Assembly (NCBI GenBank): GCA_965227315.1 | Contig: OZ245737.1 | Coordinates: 2,232,001-2,296,000, forward strand | Origin: JANQHS01 sp965227315 | GTDB lineage: Bacteria > Bacteroidota > Bacteroidia > Cytophagales > CCMP332 | Direction of reading: 5' to 3' | Length of the DNA: 64,000 nucleotides | Part shown: piece by piece, positions 16,134-24,052 of the stretch | Layout of the letters: each line of letters opens with the position of its first letter | Position numbering within the stretch: position 1 is the stretch's first letter | Translations under genes and position numbers: made by a program | Notes under the pieces: generated by a model | Databases searched by the model: none | Told to the model about the DNA's origin: nothing | The model's input: only the letters and a program-made list of their open reading frames with translations

Positions 16134-16196
16134 GCGTGTAGCGGTCTGTGTATGGTATGTATTCCGCAGGGTATGGCTTATATACATTGTTGTGCT
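16134..16196. repeat. Compact attC-like palindrome
   Basis: GCGTGTAGCGGTCTGTGTAT then GGTATGTATTCCGC pairs with AGGGTATGGCTTATATACAT then TGTTGTGC. It aligns with the element at 14744 over about 60 bases, differing mainly by substitutions that tend to keep the hairpin. Confidence 0.6.
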
Positions 16197-16204
16197 TTCG
16201 TGTT

Positions 16205-17005
16205 TTATATTTTCTCACTTCTTGTTAGGTCAATGAAAGTATAGATACTAAGGTTGTTTTCATTTAGGAATCTATCTATACGATTATCTATTTCTGCTCC
16301 TATTTCGATTGGAATCGGAATGTTTAATGAAACATTATCATTAAATTCGCTAAATATCCTTGAAGTGTTAGTCTTTTCGTCAATCTTATAGATTTTACCT
16401 GCTTTGCAACTTATAATATCGTAGATGATTGTATAGAAATTCACTCCACTGACATTCAAGAGATCTTTCAGTTTTTTTGTAATCCAAGGTTTAAAAATTA
16501 GACTTTCAGTATGCATGAATTGATATGCATTCTCGTGCCAAACACAGGAACTCCCGAAAGCATCATAAGGTGGACTTTCAAAACCGTTTGCACCTTCATT
16601 AAAGAACATTTCCCATAAAGCAATCTGATTATTCCAAGTTCTCTGTTTTTGGATTTGTTCCGAGAAGTGCGATACATTCTGAGGACTCAAATAATCCCAG
16701 CCATTATTTTTTTGTGTTACTTGAGGTCTCTTCGCTTCAAAAAGTCCAACCTTAATGTCGTTACCAAAACGGAATACTATAATTCCATCAACGCCATATT
16801 TACTTTCTGCGGTTCGATTTGTTGTTTGGGCATGACAGTTAAGTCTTAAGCTTCTTGATATTTCCCGTCTTATTCGCGTAGTAAGAGCTGAGACATAATC
16901 ACGCTCAGAAACTAAAATTCCGTTGCGCAGTTCTTCTCTACATTCCGTATCGGCTAAGGCACAATAAAATGCTACTATATCTGCTACTCTGAAATTTCCA
17001 AACAT
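16205..17005 (-). CDS. PD-(D/E)XK-like nuclease domain protein
   Basis: A 266-residue protein with GVDGIIVFRFGNDIKVGLFE then AKRPQ: D73 followed 17 residues later by E90-x-K92 is the core of a restriction-endonuclease-type fold. The upstream helix (LTTRIRREISRSL) fits the first helix of that fold. No methyltransferase or helicase partner is nearby, so it would be a stand-alone nuclease or a scaffold that kept the motif. It is the last gene of the array, with a half palindrome 20 bases upstream. Confidence 0.55.
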   Translation of the reverse strand: MFGNFRVADIVAFYCALADTECREELRNGILVSERDYVSALTTRIRREISRSLRLNCHAQTTNRTAESKYGVDGIIVFRFGNDIKVGLFEAKRPQVTQKNNGWDYLSPQNVSHFSEQIQKQRTWNNQIALWEMFFNEGANGFESPPYDAFGSSCVWHENAYQFMHTESLIFKPWITKKLKDLLNVSGVNFYTIIYDIISCKAGKIYKIDEKTNTSRIFSEFNDNVSLNIPIPIEIGAEIDNRIDRFLNENNLSIYTFIDLTRSEKI

Positions 17006-17025
17006 TTCTTTCTGTTATTCTGCAT

Positions 17026-17050
17026 GAGGCACAACGTCAGAGTATGGTCA
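17026..17050. repeat. Half attC-like site at the right end of the array
   Basis: GGCACAACGTCAGAGTATGG has the usual left-arm look (CAACG followed by a GTATGG stretch), but no matching right arm is visible. It may mark the right boundary of the cassette region. Confidence 0.35.
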
Positions 17051-17332
17051 TTGACTTTATATTTCTATGTGTTAATGTTTCATTCTCGCCAAATAGGGGC
17101 CATTGGATGTGATGAGGAGTATTATTTGAACTGGCTAAAAACATGACTTTATTCCCGATTGTTGAATGGGTTTTTTACCCGATCAATAATGCTTACTTTA
17201 TAGGGAAAAGATAACTCTATCAACTGTAGGTCTTTTGCGTTTATCTCTTTTGCTTCGGTTTTGATGATTCCTTAAGAAATCTATAAAAAATCTTGATTGA
17301 ATCAAATACTTGATGGAGTGGTATTTCTTTTT
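17051..17332. other. Gene-free spacer right of the cassette array
   Basis: No credible coding frame. A weak plus-strand hairpin followed by six T residues (CCC-G-ATT-GTTG-AAT-GGG, 17154-17176) might be a terminator, although no plus-strand gene ends nearby. Otherwise A+T-rich sequence. Confidence 0.35.
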
Positions 17333-17409
17333 GAGAGTGGAGAGTGGAGAGTGGAGAGTGGAGAGTGGAGAGTGGAGAGTGGAGAGTGGAGAGCGGAGAG
17401 TGGAGAGCG
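17333..17409. repeat. Heptamer minisatellite, 11 tandem units GAGAG(T/C)G
   Basis: Eleven uninterrupted 7-base units, of which nine are GAGAGTG and two GAGAGCG. It lies in the intergenic region downstream of the serine hydrolase gene. The same GGAGAGC heptamer recurs inside the sucB coding sequence at 58573-58648. Confidence 0.95.
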
Positions 17410-17499
17410 AGAAGCGCGAAGAAGTGTCCTGGTCGTCGTTGGCCGGTGATGTTCTTGGAATGGAGCTGGTTTAGTGCTTAGTGAGAAGTACGTGGGTTT

Positions 17500-19032
17500 T
17501 TAGTCTTCCGGGTTTTCATAACCATCGATCAGCTGGTCCAGGTAGGCGACGAATCGAGGCTTTTGATCTTCTTCGGGCCTGGCCAGCAGCATTTCCCGGG
17601 CTTCCTTGAAATAGGGAATGGCCTTATCCATCTGATCGGTTTCCATATAGCCTTCGCCCAGGGTATAGATCGCATTGACAGATCCGGGAAACAAGTCCAC
17701 ATTGATCTCCAGGAAATCAAATCCTTGATCATACATTTCATTGGTCCAGAAAACCCCGGCGATGCTGTTGATCTCCCTTTCGCTCAGATAATAATGGCTG
17801 GTATCATCCCTGAACACAGTGATCACATCCATGATGCTGTCCTTTCCGGATCCGGCCACCTTGATCAATTCATCGGCAATGGACTTCTTCGGAATATCAT
17901 ATGGCCGACCGGCCATTATTGCCAGAGCCGCTTCCCTGATAGGTCGGATATAGTCGACATGAGCGTTTGCGTACATGATCATGGTCAGCTCAAGGTCGGG
18001 ATAGTAATAAAAGCGTGCTTTTAATCCCGGCTCCCCGCCATTGTGGTAGATCAGCCTTCCGTATGTTTCCAGGCTGTCCATCTGGAAGCCCATGCCATAA
18101 TCAAAATTGGGATGGCGTTTTTCTTCCGGTATATGCCCGTTGCTCTGTGTAAAGGCAAGCCTTGAATTCTCCTCTCCCAAAAAATTGTCTTTGAACAGGG
18201 CCCTGTTCCATTTCCACAGATCGTCCAGGGTGGTCGCCACCTTATCATCACCGACCTTCCCATGCAGATAATAAACGGCATCGTGATAACCGCTTTTGAT
18301 GGGGTTGATGTTCTTTCCTGATGAGAGTGGATTGGATATATGCTCTTCGGCGAAATTCTCGATTCGATGCTCGCTCAAAAGTGTATAGACCGATGTATTG
18401 TTCATTCCCGCTGGCATGAAGATGTTCTGCTTCATGTACTCGTCGAAATCCATCCCGCTGAGCTGTTCAACGATGGAGGCCAGAAAGACATAGGCGACAT
18501 TGGAATAGCCGAACTCCTCACCAGGGGCAAAGAAGGTTTCGGGCTGTTCCTGTTCATACATCTCGATGATATCCTTGTTGGTGACGATCTTCGAATGATC
18601 CCAGTTTTTCGCCAGCATTGGATTGTAGGGATACAGGCCCGAGGTATGGCAGAGCATGTGATAGATGCTGATATTGGGATAGTTGAGCTCGGGGAAGAAG
18701 TCGATCAGTTTATCATCCAGAGAGATCTTTCCTTCATCCATCAGCTTGAAGATGGCTGCCGCGGTAAAGGTCTTTGAGATCGAAGCACATTGAAATACGG
18801 TGTTTTCCGTCAGCTCTTCACGGGCTTCAAAATCGGCATAACCATAGGCTTTTTTGAGCAGGACCTCATCCTTGAGGGCGATCAGAATTCCTCCGTTGAA
18901 TTGTTCGTTTTGCTGGAGTTGCCTGAGCAACTCATCTACCTTTTCCGCCCTCTTGGCGAATTCCCTGTTTTCGCCGTTGCAGGAGGCCAGGAGTATGGGA
19001 AGAAGTAGTAATAAGTATATTTTATTGACCAT
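17500..19032 (-). CDS. Serine hydrolase lipoprotein, beta-lactamase class C fold, TPR-like tail
   Basis: A 510-residue lipoprotein (lipobox LASC18). The catalytic SxxK is S84-I-S-K87 in FQCASISKTFTAAAIF, the Tyr motif is GYSNVAYVFLA, and YHNGGEPG supplies the third active-site box (H-x-G). It belongs to the class C beta-lactamase/AmpH/EstB superfamily of D-Ala-D-Ala peptidases and esterases. The last 100 residues form TPR-like helices (NAIYTLGEGYMETDQMDKAI). The protein at 31059 has the same plan, so the two are paralogues. The substrate is unknown. Codon use is more G+C-rich than in the neighbouring cassette region. Confidence 0.9.
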   Translation of the reverse strand: MVNKIYLLLLLPILLASCNGENREFAKRAEKVDELLRQLQQNEQFNGGILIALKDEVLLKKAYGYADFEAREELTENTVFQCASISKTFTAAAIFKLMDEGKISLDDKLIDFFPELNYPNISIYHMLCHTSGLYPYNPMLAKNWDHSKIVTNKDIIEMYEQEQPETFFAPGEEFGYSNVAYVFLASIVEQLSGMDFDEYMKQNIFMPAGMNNTSVYTLLSEHRIENFAEEHISNPLSSGKNINPIKSGYHDAVYYLHGKVGDDKVATTLDDLWKWNRALFKDNFLGEENSRLAFTQSNGHIPEEKRHPNFDYGMGFQMDSLETYGRLIYHNGGEPGLKARFYYYPDLELTMIMYANAHVDYIRPIREAALAIMAGRPYDIPKKSIADELIKVAGSGKDSIMDVITVFRDDTSHYYLSEREINSIAGVFWTNEMYDQGFDFLEINVDLFPGSVNAIYTLGEGYMETDQMDKAIPYFKEAREMLLARPEEDQKPRFVAYLDQLIDGYENPED

Positions 19033-19106
19033 AACGAATCCAATTGACTCTATAAGCTTAGTCCTTATTTATCGGCGCTGAAATGATGAATTGGTCGGGA
19101 AGTGTT

Positions 19107-19157
19107 AATCAATGTTTAATGGTTGATTATTAATGATCAATGGTTAATGATTAATTG
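19107..19157. repeat. A+T-rich imperfect short repeats before the second marR gene
   Basis: Repeated TTAATG / AATGGTT / TTGATTATTAATGATCAATG words in about 50 bases upstream of marR copy 2. They are probably low-complexity, but they lie where upstream promoter elements would be. Confidence 0.4.
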
Positions 19158-19226
19158 GGGGGTGTTTGGCTTTTGGGAATTCATGGTTTGTGCTTAATAT
19201 TTTACTGGGAAAATAAATAGTTTTTC

Positions 19227-19234
19227 TAGGTTTG
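19227..19234 (+). promoter_or_regulatory. Promoter -7 box of the second marR gene
   Basis: TAGGTTTG fits the Bacteroidota -7 box TAnnTTTG. Transcription would start near 19240, downstream of the first in-frame ATG (19232). This supports the second ATG at 19253 as the real start. TTTTACTGGGAAAATAAATA about 10 bases upstream is a weak copy of the ACATG operator. Confidence 0.45.
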
Positions 19235-19252
19235 CATTCATCATCTGACTTC

Positions 19253-19702
19253 ATGGGAAAGATCGATTCGGAAATAAAGTCCAAGCTCATCAACGAGCGT
19301 CATCGCTTCGTGACCAACCTGGTTTTTACGGCCAATTGGGTGCAAAACGCCTTTGTGGAAGATCTCAGGCCCTTTGGAATATCCCCGCAGCAGTACAATA
19401 TTCTGCGCATTCTGAACGCAGTGGGAGACTGGACGACCATGTCGGATGTCAGGGATGGTCTTATGGAAAGATCACCGAACGCTACCCGTCTTGCCGATAA
19501 GCTTCTCAGTAAGGGCCTGATCGAACGCAAGGCTAGCGAGACCGACCGAAGGGTGGTCCATGTGAGAATTTCAAAAGCCGGTAAGAAACTGTTTGATGAA
19601 ATCAACAAACAGGAGAGTATGATACAGAAGGCCCTTGATGGAAACATTTCAGACAAGGAGGCCAGGCAGGTGAGTGATATCCTGGACCGGTTTAGGGGTT
19701 AA
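19253..19702 (+). CDS. MarR-family transcriptional regulator (copy 2)
   Basis: A 149-residue MarR repressor, collinear with copy 1 at 5182. MSDVRDGLMERSPNATRLAD is the recognition region and RKASETDRRVVHVRISKAG the wing. The start at 19253 (MGKIDSEIK) matches copy 1 (MARIDEEIK) and lies after the predicted transcription start. It is followed by a DoxX-like gene without the nitroreductase that separates the pair at 5-6 kb, suggesting duplication of the module with loss or gain of that gene. Confidence 0.92.
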   Translation: MGKIDSEIKSKLINERHRFVTNLVFTANWVQNAFVEDLRPFGISPQQYNILRILNAVGDWTTMSDVRDGLMERSPNATRLADKLLSKGLIERKASETDRRVVHVRISKAGKKLFDEINKQESMIQKALDGNISDKEARQVSDILDRFRG

Positions 19703-19738
19703 AAAAATTTGTTTTAAAATTTTGCAAGGTGAATATTT

Positions 19739-19756
19739 ACATGAAAAATAAAATTT
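19739..19756 (+). promoter_or_regulatory. ACATG operator-like site before the second DoxX-like gene
   Basis: ACATGAAAAATAAAATTT resembles the sites at 5122 and 5653 (common core ACATGA-x-AAATAA). It lies in the 68-base gap after marR copy 2. Confidence 0.4.
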
Positions 19757-19770
19757 AGATTAATACAACC

Positions 19771-20157
19771 ATGAAAAAGAGAGACATACTTATTTACAGA
19801 GCGGTGACCGGTTTATTCTCAGCCTTTATGCTGTTCCAGGTCTTCGCCTATTTCCTGATGTTCGACATGACCAGCGAAATGTTCGAAAGTCTGGGCGTTC
19901 CGACAGCCATGGTCTATCCCCTGGCCATCGCCAAATTCCTTGGCCTGGTGGCGATCTGGACCAATAGATCCAGGTTACTTAAAGAACTGGCCTACCTGGG
20001 TTATGCGATCGATTTCATTTTGGCGAGTTACCTGCACATGATGGCAAATGATGGTGGGGCTGCAGCTCCGGCGGTAGCGCTTTTGATCCTGCTCGTATCC
20101 TATGTTTTCAACAGGAGATTGTATGGTCGCAAAGCCGATTCAGCAGAACAGGGATGA
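19771..20157 (+). CDS. DoxX-like small membrane protein (copy 2)
   Basis: A 128-residue, four-helix membrane protein paralogous to that at 6346; both begin MKKRD-[IL]-[LI]-IYR and share AKFLGL-[VI]-AIW-[TS]-NRS. It follows marR copy 2 by 68 bases and is probably its regulatory target. Confidence 0.85.
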   Translation: MKKRDILIYRAVTGLFSAFMLFQVFAYFLMFDMTSEMFESLGVPTAMVYPLAIAKFLGLVAIWTNRSRLLKELAYLGYAIDFILASYLHMMANDGGAAAPAVALLILLVSYVFNRRLYGRKADSAEQG

Positions 20158-20189
20158 TCACGGGGGGGGCAGGGATTCAGCCATGAATA

Positions 20190-20441
20190 CTATTGAGCAT
20201 CCAGAAGATCGTCGAGGTCGTAGTTCAGATCTTCCAGGCGCTTTTCTATTGTTCTTTTTGAATCGATGACACCCTTGTTGTAGATCTCCGATCCCACATA
20301 TTCCAGGAAAAAATCCAGCAACTGACCGGCGGCAATGACACCGATCTTTTCATCGCGTTCCTTTTCAAAGAAGTAGATCAGATCATCTATAGCCGCTTTT
20401 CGCTTCTCATCGCTTAATCTGTTCCATTTTCGATTGCTCAT
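20190..20441 (-). CDS. DUF2164 family protein
   Basis: An 83-residue protein with the family pattern: a helix LSDEKRKAAIDDLIYFFE, then KIGVIAAGQLLDFFLEYVGS and EIYNKGVIDSKRTIEKRL. The family is widespread, small and uncharacterised. It is transcribed convergently to the DoxX-like gene and divergently from padR. Confidence 0.82.
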   Translation of the reverse strand: MSNRKWNRLSDEKRKAAIDDLIYFFEKERDEKIGVIAAGQLLDFFLEYVGSEIYNKGVIDSKRTIEKRLEDLNYDLDDLLDAQ

Positions 20442-20523
20442 GGCTTAAAATCAATGTATTCTGCTCGGCCAAATATGACCTGAAAATCGGCTTCATCAAA
20501 AAAAACCACTATATCAATTTGTA

Positions 20524-20544
20524 ATATATCAAAACTTGATGTAT
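20524..20544. promoter_or_regulatory. PadR operator
   Basis: A 21-base dyad with one mismatch: AATATATCAA, AAC, TTGATGTATA region (centre 20534). It lies immediately before the padR start at 20554 and covers two possible upstream start codons, which argues against those. A partial copy (ATATCAATTTG) precedes it at 20511. Confidence 0.5.
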
Positions 20545-20553
20545 AGTTGTGCT

Positions 20554-20898
20554 ATGTATTCAAAAGAACTGCTCAAGGGAACCCTGGAAGTGATCGTTTT
20601 AAAGCTCCTTTCCGAACATGGAAAGATGTATGGATATGAGCTTTCCCAAATGGTCAAGGAGCAAACCGATGGGAAGATCTATTTGAAGGATGGCTCATTG
20701 TATCCTGCACTGCACAAGCTGACGGGCAAGGGCATTTTGACCACCGAAGAGGTAAGGATCGGGAAGCGTGTCCGGAAGTATTACCAGATCACCAAAAAGG
20801 GCCAGGCACAAAAGGATTCTCTCGTCGCAGAAATGCGGGATTTTATCCACACCATGGAGAAAGTGATCTTCAATGACTTCAAGCCTCTGACTGCATGA
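20554..20898 (+). CDS. PadR-family transcriptional regulator
   Basis: A 114-residue winged-helix repressor: LLKGTLEVIVLKLLSEHG, YGYELSQMVKEQ and LKDGSLYPALHKLTGKGIL then VRKYYQITKKG are classic PadR segments. I start it at 20554 (MYSKELLKG) because upstream starts lie in the operator. It overlaps the next gene by four bases. PadR-type proteins in Bacteroidota commonly pair with a small membrane protein, as here. Confidence 0.93.
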   Translation: MYSKELLKGTLEVIVLKLLSEHGKMYGYELSQMVKEQTDGKIYLKDGSLYPALHKLTGKGILTTEEVRIGKRVRKYYQITKKGQAQKDSLVAEMRDFIHTMEKVIFNDFKPLTA

Positions 20899-21506
20899 TC
20901 TCCGAAGAATTTGAAGAAAGGATCATTGAGGAGATCGAGTCCAGCGGTATTCGGAGCCAGGCATTAAAGGATGACCTGATCGATCACTTCTGTTGCCTCG
21001 TGGAGATGTTCATGGCCAAGGGAAATGACTTCGAAAGATCCCTGGCATTGGCCTATGAGCAAACAGCTCCTAATGGTCTGGATGAAATTCAGAAGGAAAC
21101 CATTTTTTTACTTAACTATTCCAAAATCATGTTTACCAAACGATTAATCTATGTTTCAGGCTACCTGTTTTCCATTTTATGGATCACCGGGGCCTTGTTT
21201 AAGATCCTTCATCTTCAGGGAGCTGGCTTTTTGCTGGGTGTAGGAGGAATCGGTCTCGCCTTGATCTTCTTTCCGCTACTTTTTTTGAGCAGGTATAAGT
21301 TCTGGGTGAGGGAGGTTTTGTCCGAAAGGTTGAAATGGATCATTGGAAGCATTTCGATCATGCTTCTGGTCATTGCCATTTCAATGAAGATGCTTCAGCT
21401 CATGGGTGCCGCCTTCATGCTAGGAGCCAGTTTCCTGGTATTTGGATTTGGCTTTTTGCCATTCCTGTTTTTCAAGATGTATCATAGATCCCTGAATGAG
21501 GTTTAG
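20895..21506 (+). CDS. PadR-coupled membrane protein with N-terminal helical domain
   Basis: A 203-residue protein: a soluble helical segment of about 75 residues (DDLIDHFCCLVEMFMAKG), then four membrane helices in two similar pairs (ALFKILHLQGAGFLLGVGG and SMKMLQLMGAAFMLGASFL). The F-K-x-x-H/Q-L-x-G-A motif resembles GldL-type transmembrane segments. Its start overlaps the padR stop (ATGA), so the pair is translationally coupled; it is probably the regulated partner. Function unknown. Confidence 0.7.
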   Translation: MISEEFEERIIEEIESSGIRSQALKDDLIDHFCCLVEMFMAKGNDFERSLALAYEQTAPNGLDEIQKETIFLLNYSKIMFTKRLIYVSGYLFSILWITGALFKILHLQGAGFLLGVGGIGLALIFFPLLFLSRYKFWVREVLSERLKWIIGSISIMLLVIAISMKMLQLMGAAFMLGASFLVFGFGFLPFLFFKMYHRSLNEV

Positions 21507-21523
21507 GATCTGAGATCTGATCG

Positions 21524-21550
21524 AAGGGCCGCTTGATCAAGTGGCCCTTT
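21524..21550. terminator. Bidirectional terminator between convergent genes
   Basis: AAGGGCCGCTTGATCAAG with TGGCCCTTT makes a stem of about 12 pairs with one G-T mismatch. A-rich and T-rich ends serve both directions. It lies between the PadR-coupled gene and icd, which face each other. Confidence 0.75.
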
Positions 21551-21575
21551 GTTTGGATCTAACAAGTCCAGGGAT

Positions 21576-23789
21576 CTATCCGATGATCCTGTTCAATGTT
21601 TCGCTGGGCCTCATGGCCTTGCTGCCCAGGTCATCATTTGGATGATAATAACCTCCGATGTCCATAGGCTGTCCCTGAACGGAATTCAATTCTTCAAGGA
21701 TCCTGGTTTCATTTTCGGCCATGGCCTCGGCCATACTGCCAAACGCCTCTTTTAATTCGGCATCCTCGTTTTGTGCGGCCAGGGCCTCTGCCCAATACAT
21801 GGCCAAATAGAAATGACTGCCGCGGTTGTCCAACTCATTGACCTTGCGGCTTGGGCTCTTGCCGTTCAATAAAAGCTTGCCGGTAGCTTCATCCAGGGTT
21901 TTACCCAGGAGCAATGCCTTGGGGTTGTCGAATTTATTTCCCAAATGCTCCAGGGAAACGGCCAGGGCCAGAAATTCACCCAGGGAATCCCAGCGCAAAT
22001 GATTTTCCGCTTCAAACTGCTGTACATGCTTAGGCGCCGAACCTCCTGCGCCGGTCTCAAATAATCCGCCCCCATTCATCAGGGGTACTATGCTCAGCAT
22101 CTTGGCACTGGTGCCAACCTCCAGTATGGGGAACAGGTCCGTGAGATAGTCGCGGAGCACATTTCCGGTCACGGAGATGGTGTCCAGGCCTTCGCGGATG
22201 CGCTTGATCGAGAAGATGGTAGCATCGACCGGTTTCATAATGTGGATCTCAAGCCCTTCTGTATCAAGCTCCGGCAGATAGGTGTTGACTTTCCTGATGA
22301 TCTCGGCATCGTGAGCACGGTTTTCATCCAACCAGAACACCGCAGGATCAGCAGTTGCCCTTGCGCGGTTCACGGCCAGCTTCACCCAGTCCCTGATCGG
22401 GACATCCTTGGTTTGGCAGGCACGGAAAATATCGCCTTCCTGAACCTTATGCTCCATCAGCGTTTCGCCATTGGCCACAACCCTGATACTGCCATTGGAA
22501 TTCATTTCAAATGTTTTGTCATGGCTGCCGTATTCTTCGGCCTTTTGGGCCATCAGTCCTACATTGCTCACGCTTCCCATGCTGACGGGATCATAGGCGC
22601 CCTTGGCCTTGCAATCCTCGATGACAGCCTGGTATACACCGGCATAACAACGATCCGGAATAATGGCCTTGGTATCCTGTTGCTCCCCGGCCTTGTTCCA
22701 CATCTGACCCGATGTGCGGATCATGGCGGGCATGGATGCATCGATGATCACATCGCTGGGCACATGCAGATTGGTGATGCCCTTATCGCTGTTGACCATG
22801 GCCATGTCCGGCCCGTTTTCCAGGGCCGCATCAATGGCATCGAGTATCTCGGTCTTCCTGGCGGGCTCCAGATCTTCAATGGCTTTGAGCACATGTCCCA
22901 GGCCATTGTTGGGATTTGCTTCCACCGACTCGAGATCGGCTCCGTATTTCTCAAATACATCGGCGAAATAGGCCTTCACGGCATGACCAAAAAGTATGGG
23001 ATCGCTCACCTTCATCATGGTGGCTTTGAGGTGGACGGAGAATAGAACACCAAGCGCTTTTGCATCGGCCACCTGCTCTTTCAAAAAAGCACTCAGCTCT
23101 TTCCTGCTCATTACGGAAGAATCCAGGACCTCTCCGGCGAGCAGGGAAATGCCCTCCTTCAAGACGGTTTCCTCGCCGCTTTCATTCGTGAAAATGATGC
23201 TCGCTTCTGTTGCGGCGGGTAAAGTGACCGATTGCTCGCTTTCATAAAAATCCCCCTTGCTCATGCTGGATACATGGCTTTTGGAGTCCGCTGTCCAGGC
23301 TCCCATACGGTGGGGATTTTTTCTTGCGTATTCTTTTACAGCCTTGGGGGCTCTTCGATCGGAGTTTCCTTCCCTCAGAACGGGATTGACCGCGCTTCCC
23401 TTGATCCTGTCATAGCGGGATTTCGCATCGGCTTCCTTTTCGTTGGTGGGTTCGTCTACATACTCAGGCACGGCAAAACCATGGTCCTGCAATTCCGCAA
23501 TGGCCGCCTTGAGCTGGGGCATGGATGCGCTGATGTTGGGAAGTTTGATGATGTTGGCCTCGGGTTTTTTGGCCAATTCCCCAAGCTCTTCCAGGGCATC
23601 TCCTATGCGTTGCTCTTCATTGAGGTAGTCGGGAAAATTCGCCAGAATACGTCCGGCCAATGAGATGTCCCGGGTTTCAATATCGACATCGGCCTTTCCC
23701 AAAAATGTTTTGATGATGGGCAGGAAGGAGTAAGTGGCCAGGGCAGGAGCCTCGTCGGTTTTGGTGTATATGATCTTGGATGAAGCCAT
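21576..23789 (-). CDS. icd: Monomeric NADP-dependent isocitrate dehydrogenase
   Basis: A 737-residue monomeric-type IDH (Idh-II) that converts isocitrate to 2-oxoglutarate with NADP in the TCA cycle. Recognisable blocks are IIYTKTDEAPALATYSFLP at the N terminus, SNRRAPKAVK-like region (EGNSDRRAPKAVKEYA), HLKATMMKVSDPILFGHAV, and GGLFETGAGGSAPKHVQQF in the C-terminal half. Length and order match the family fully. It stands alone between a terminator and a short gap. Together with sucAB at the right end of the window it represents consecutive TCA steps, although the genes are far apart. Confidence 0.97.
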   Translation of the reverse strand: MASSKIIYTKTDEAPALATYSFLPIIKTFLGKADVDIETRDISLAGRILANFPDYLNEEQRIGDALEELGELAKKPEANIIKLPNISASMPQLKAAIAELQDHGFAVPEYVDEPTNEKEADAKSRYDRIKGSAVNPVLREGNSDRRAPKAVKEYARKNPHRMGAWTADSKSHVSSMSKGDFYESEQSVTLPAATEASIIFTNESGEETVLKEGISLLAGEVLDSSVMSRKELSAFLKEQVADAKALGVLFSVHLKATMMKVSDPILFGHAVKAYFADVFEKYGADLESVEANPNNGLGHVLKAIEDLEPARKTEILDAIDAALENGPDMAMVNSDKGITNLHVPSDVIIDASMPAMIRTSGQMWNKAGEQQDTKAIIPDRCYAGVYQAVIEDCKAKGAYDPVSMGSVSNVGLMAQKAEEYGSHDKTFEMNSNGSIRVVANGETLMEHKVQEGDIFRACQTKDVPIRDWVKLAVNRARATADPAVFWLDENRAHDAEIIRKVNTYLPELDTEGLEIHIMKPVDATIFSIKRIREGLDTISVTGNVLRDYLTDLFPILEVGTSAKMLSIVPLMNGGGLFETGAGGSAPKHVQQFEAENHLRWDSLGEFLALAVSLEHLGNKFDNPKALLLGKTLDEATGKLLLNGKSPSRKVNELDNRGSHFYLAMYWAEALAAQNEDAELKEAFGSMAEAMAENETRILEELNSVQGQPMDIGGYYHPNDDLGSKAMRPSETLNRIIG

Positions 23790-24052
23790 CTGATGCAGAG
23801 TTTGTTTGATCGGCGGAATGCCGTGAAAATCGAGCGCAAAAATAGGCCATAGGGATTAAGAATCCTGAACCTGGCCAGGATGATTTTTGAATTCCCGGCA
23901 AAGAGATGCTTCCCCGCTCCTCACATGCCAACAGCTTTTTACCCTGACGGCAGGCAAGCCGAAAAGCAGGAAATTGGTATGACTGCCTTTCTGTTCAACC
24001 GTGCAGAAGGTCTTGATTGCGGGAAGTCGGAGGGTGATGCGGTTGTGAATTG

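Noticed and set aside
17333..17409. Heptamer array as CRISPR or iteron origin
   Set aside because: No spacers, no replication gene and no DnaA-like boxes; it is a minisatellite.
6712..17499. Integron integrase or transposase inside the cassette array
   Set aside because: No tyrosine-recombinase, DDE or serine-recombinase motifs in any frame I read; the array stands without its own recombinase in this window.
22242..23663. Long plus-strand frames opposite icd
   Set aside because: They are antisense reflections of the strongly biased icd codons and have no family likeness.
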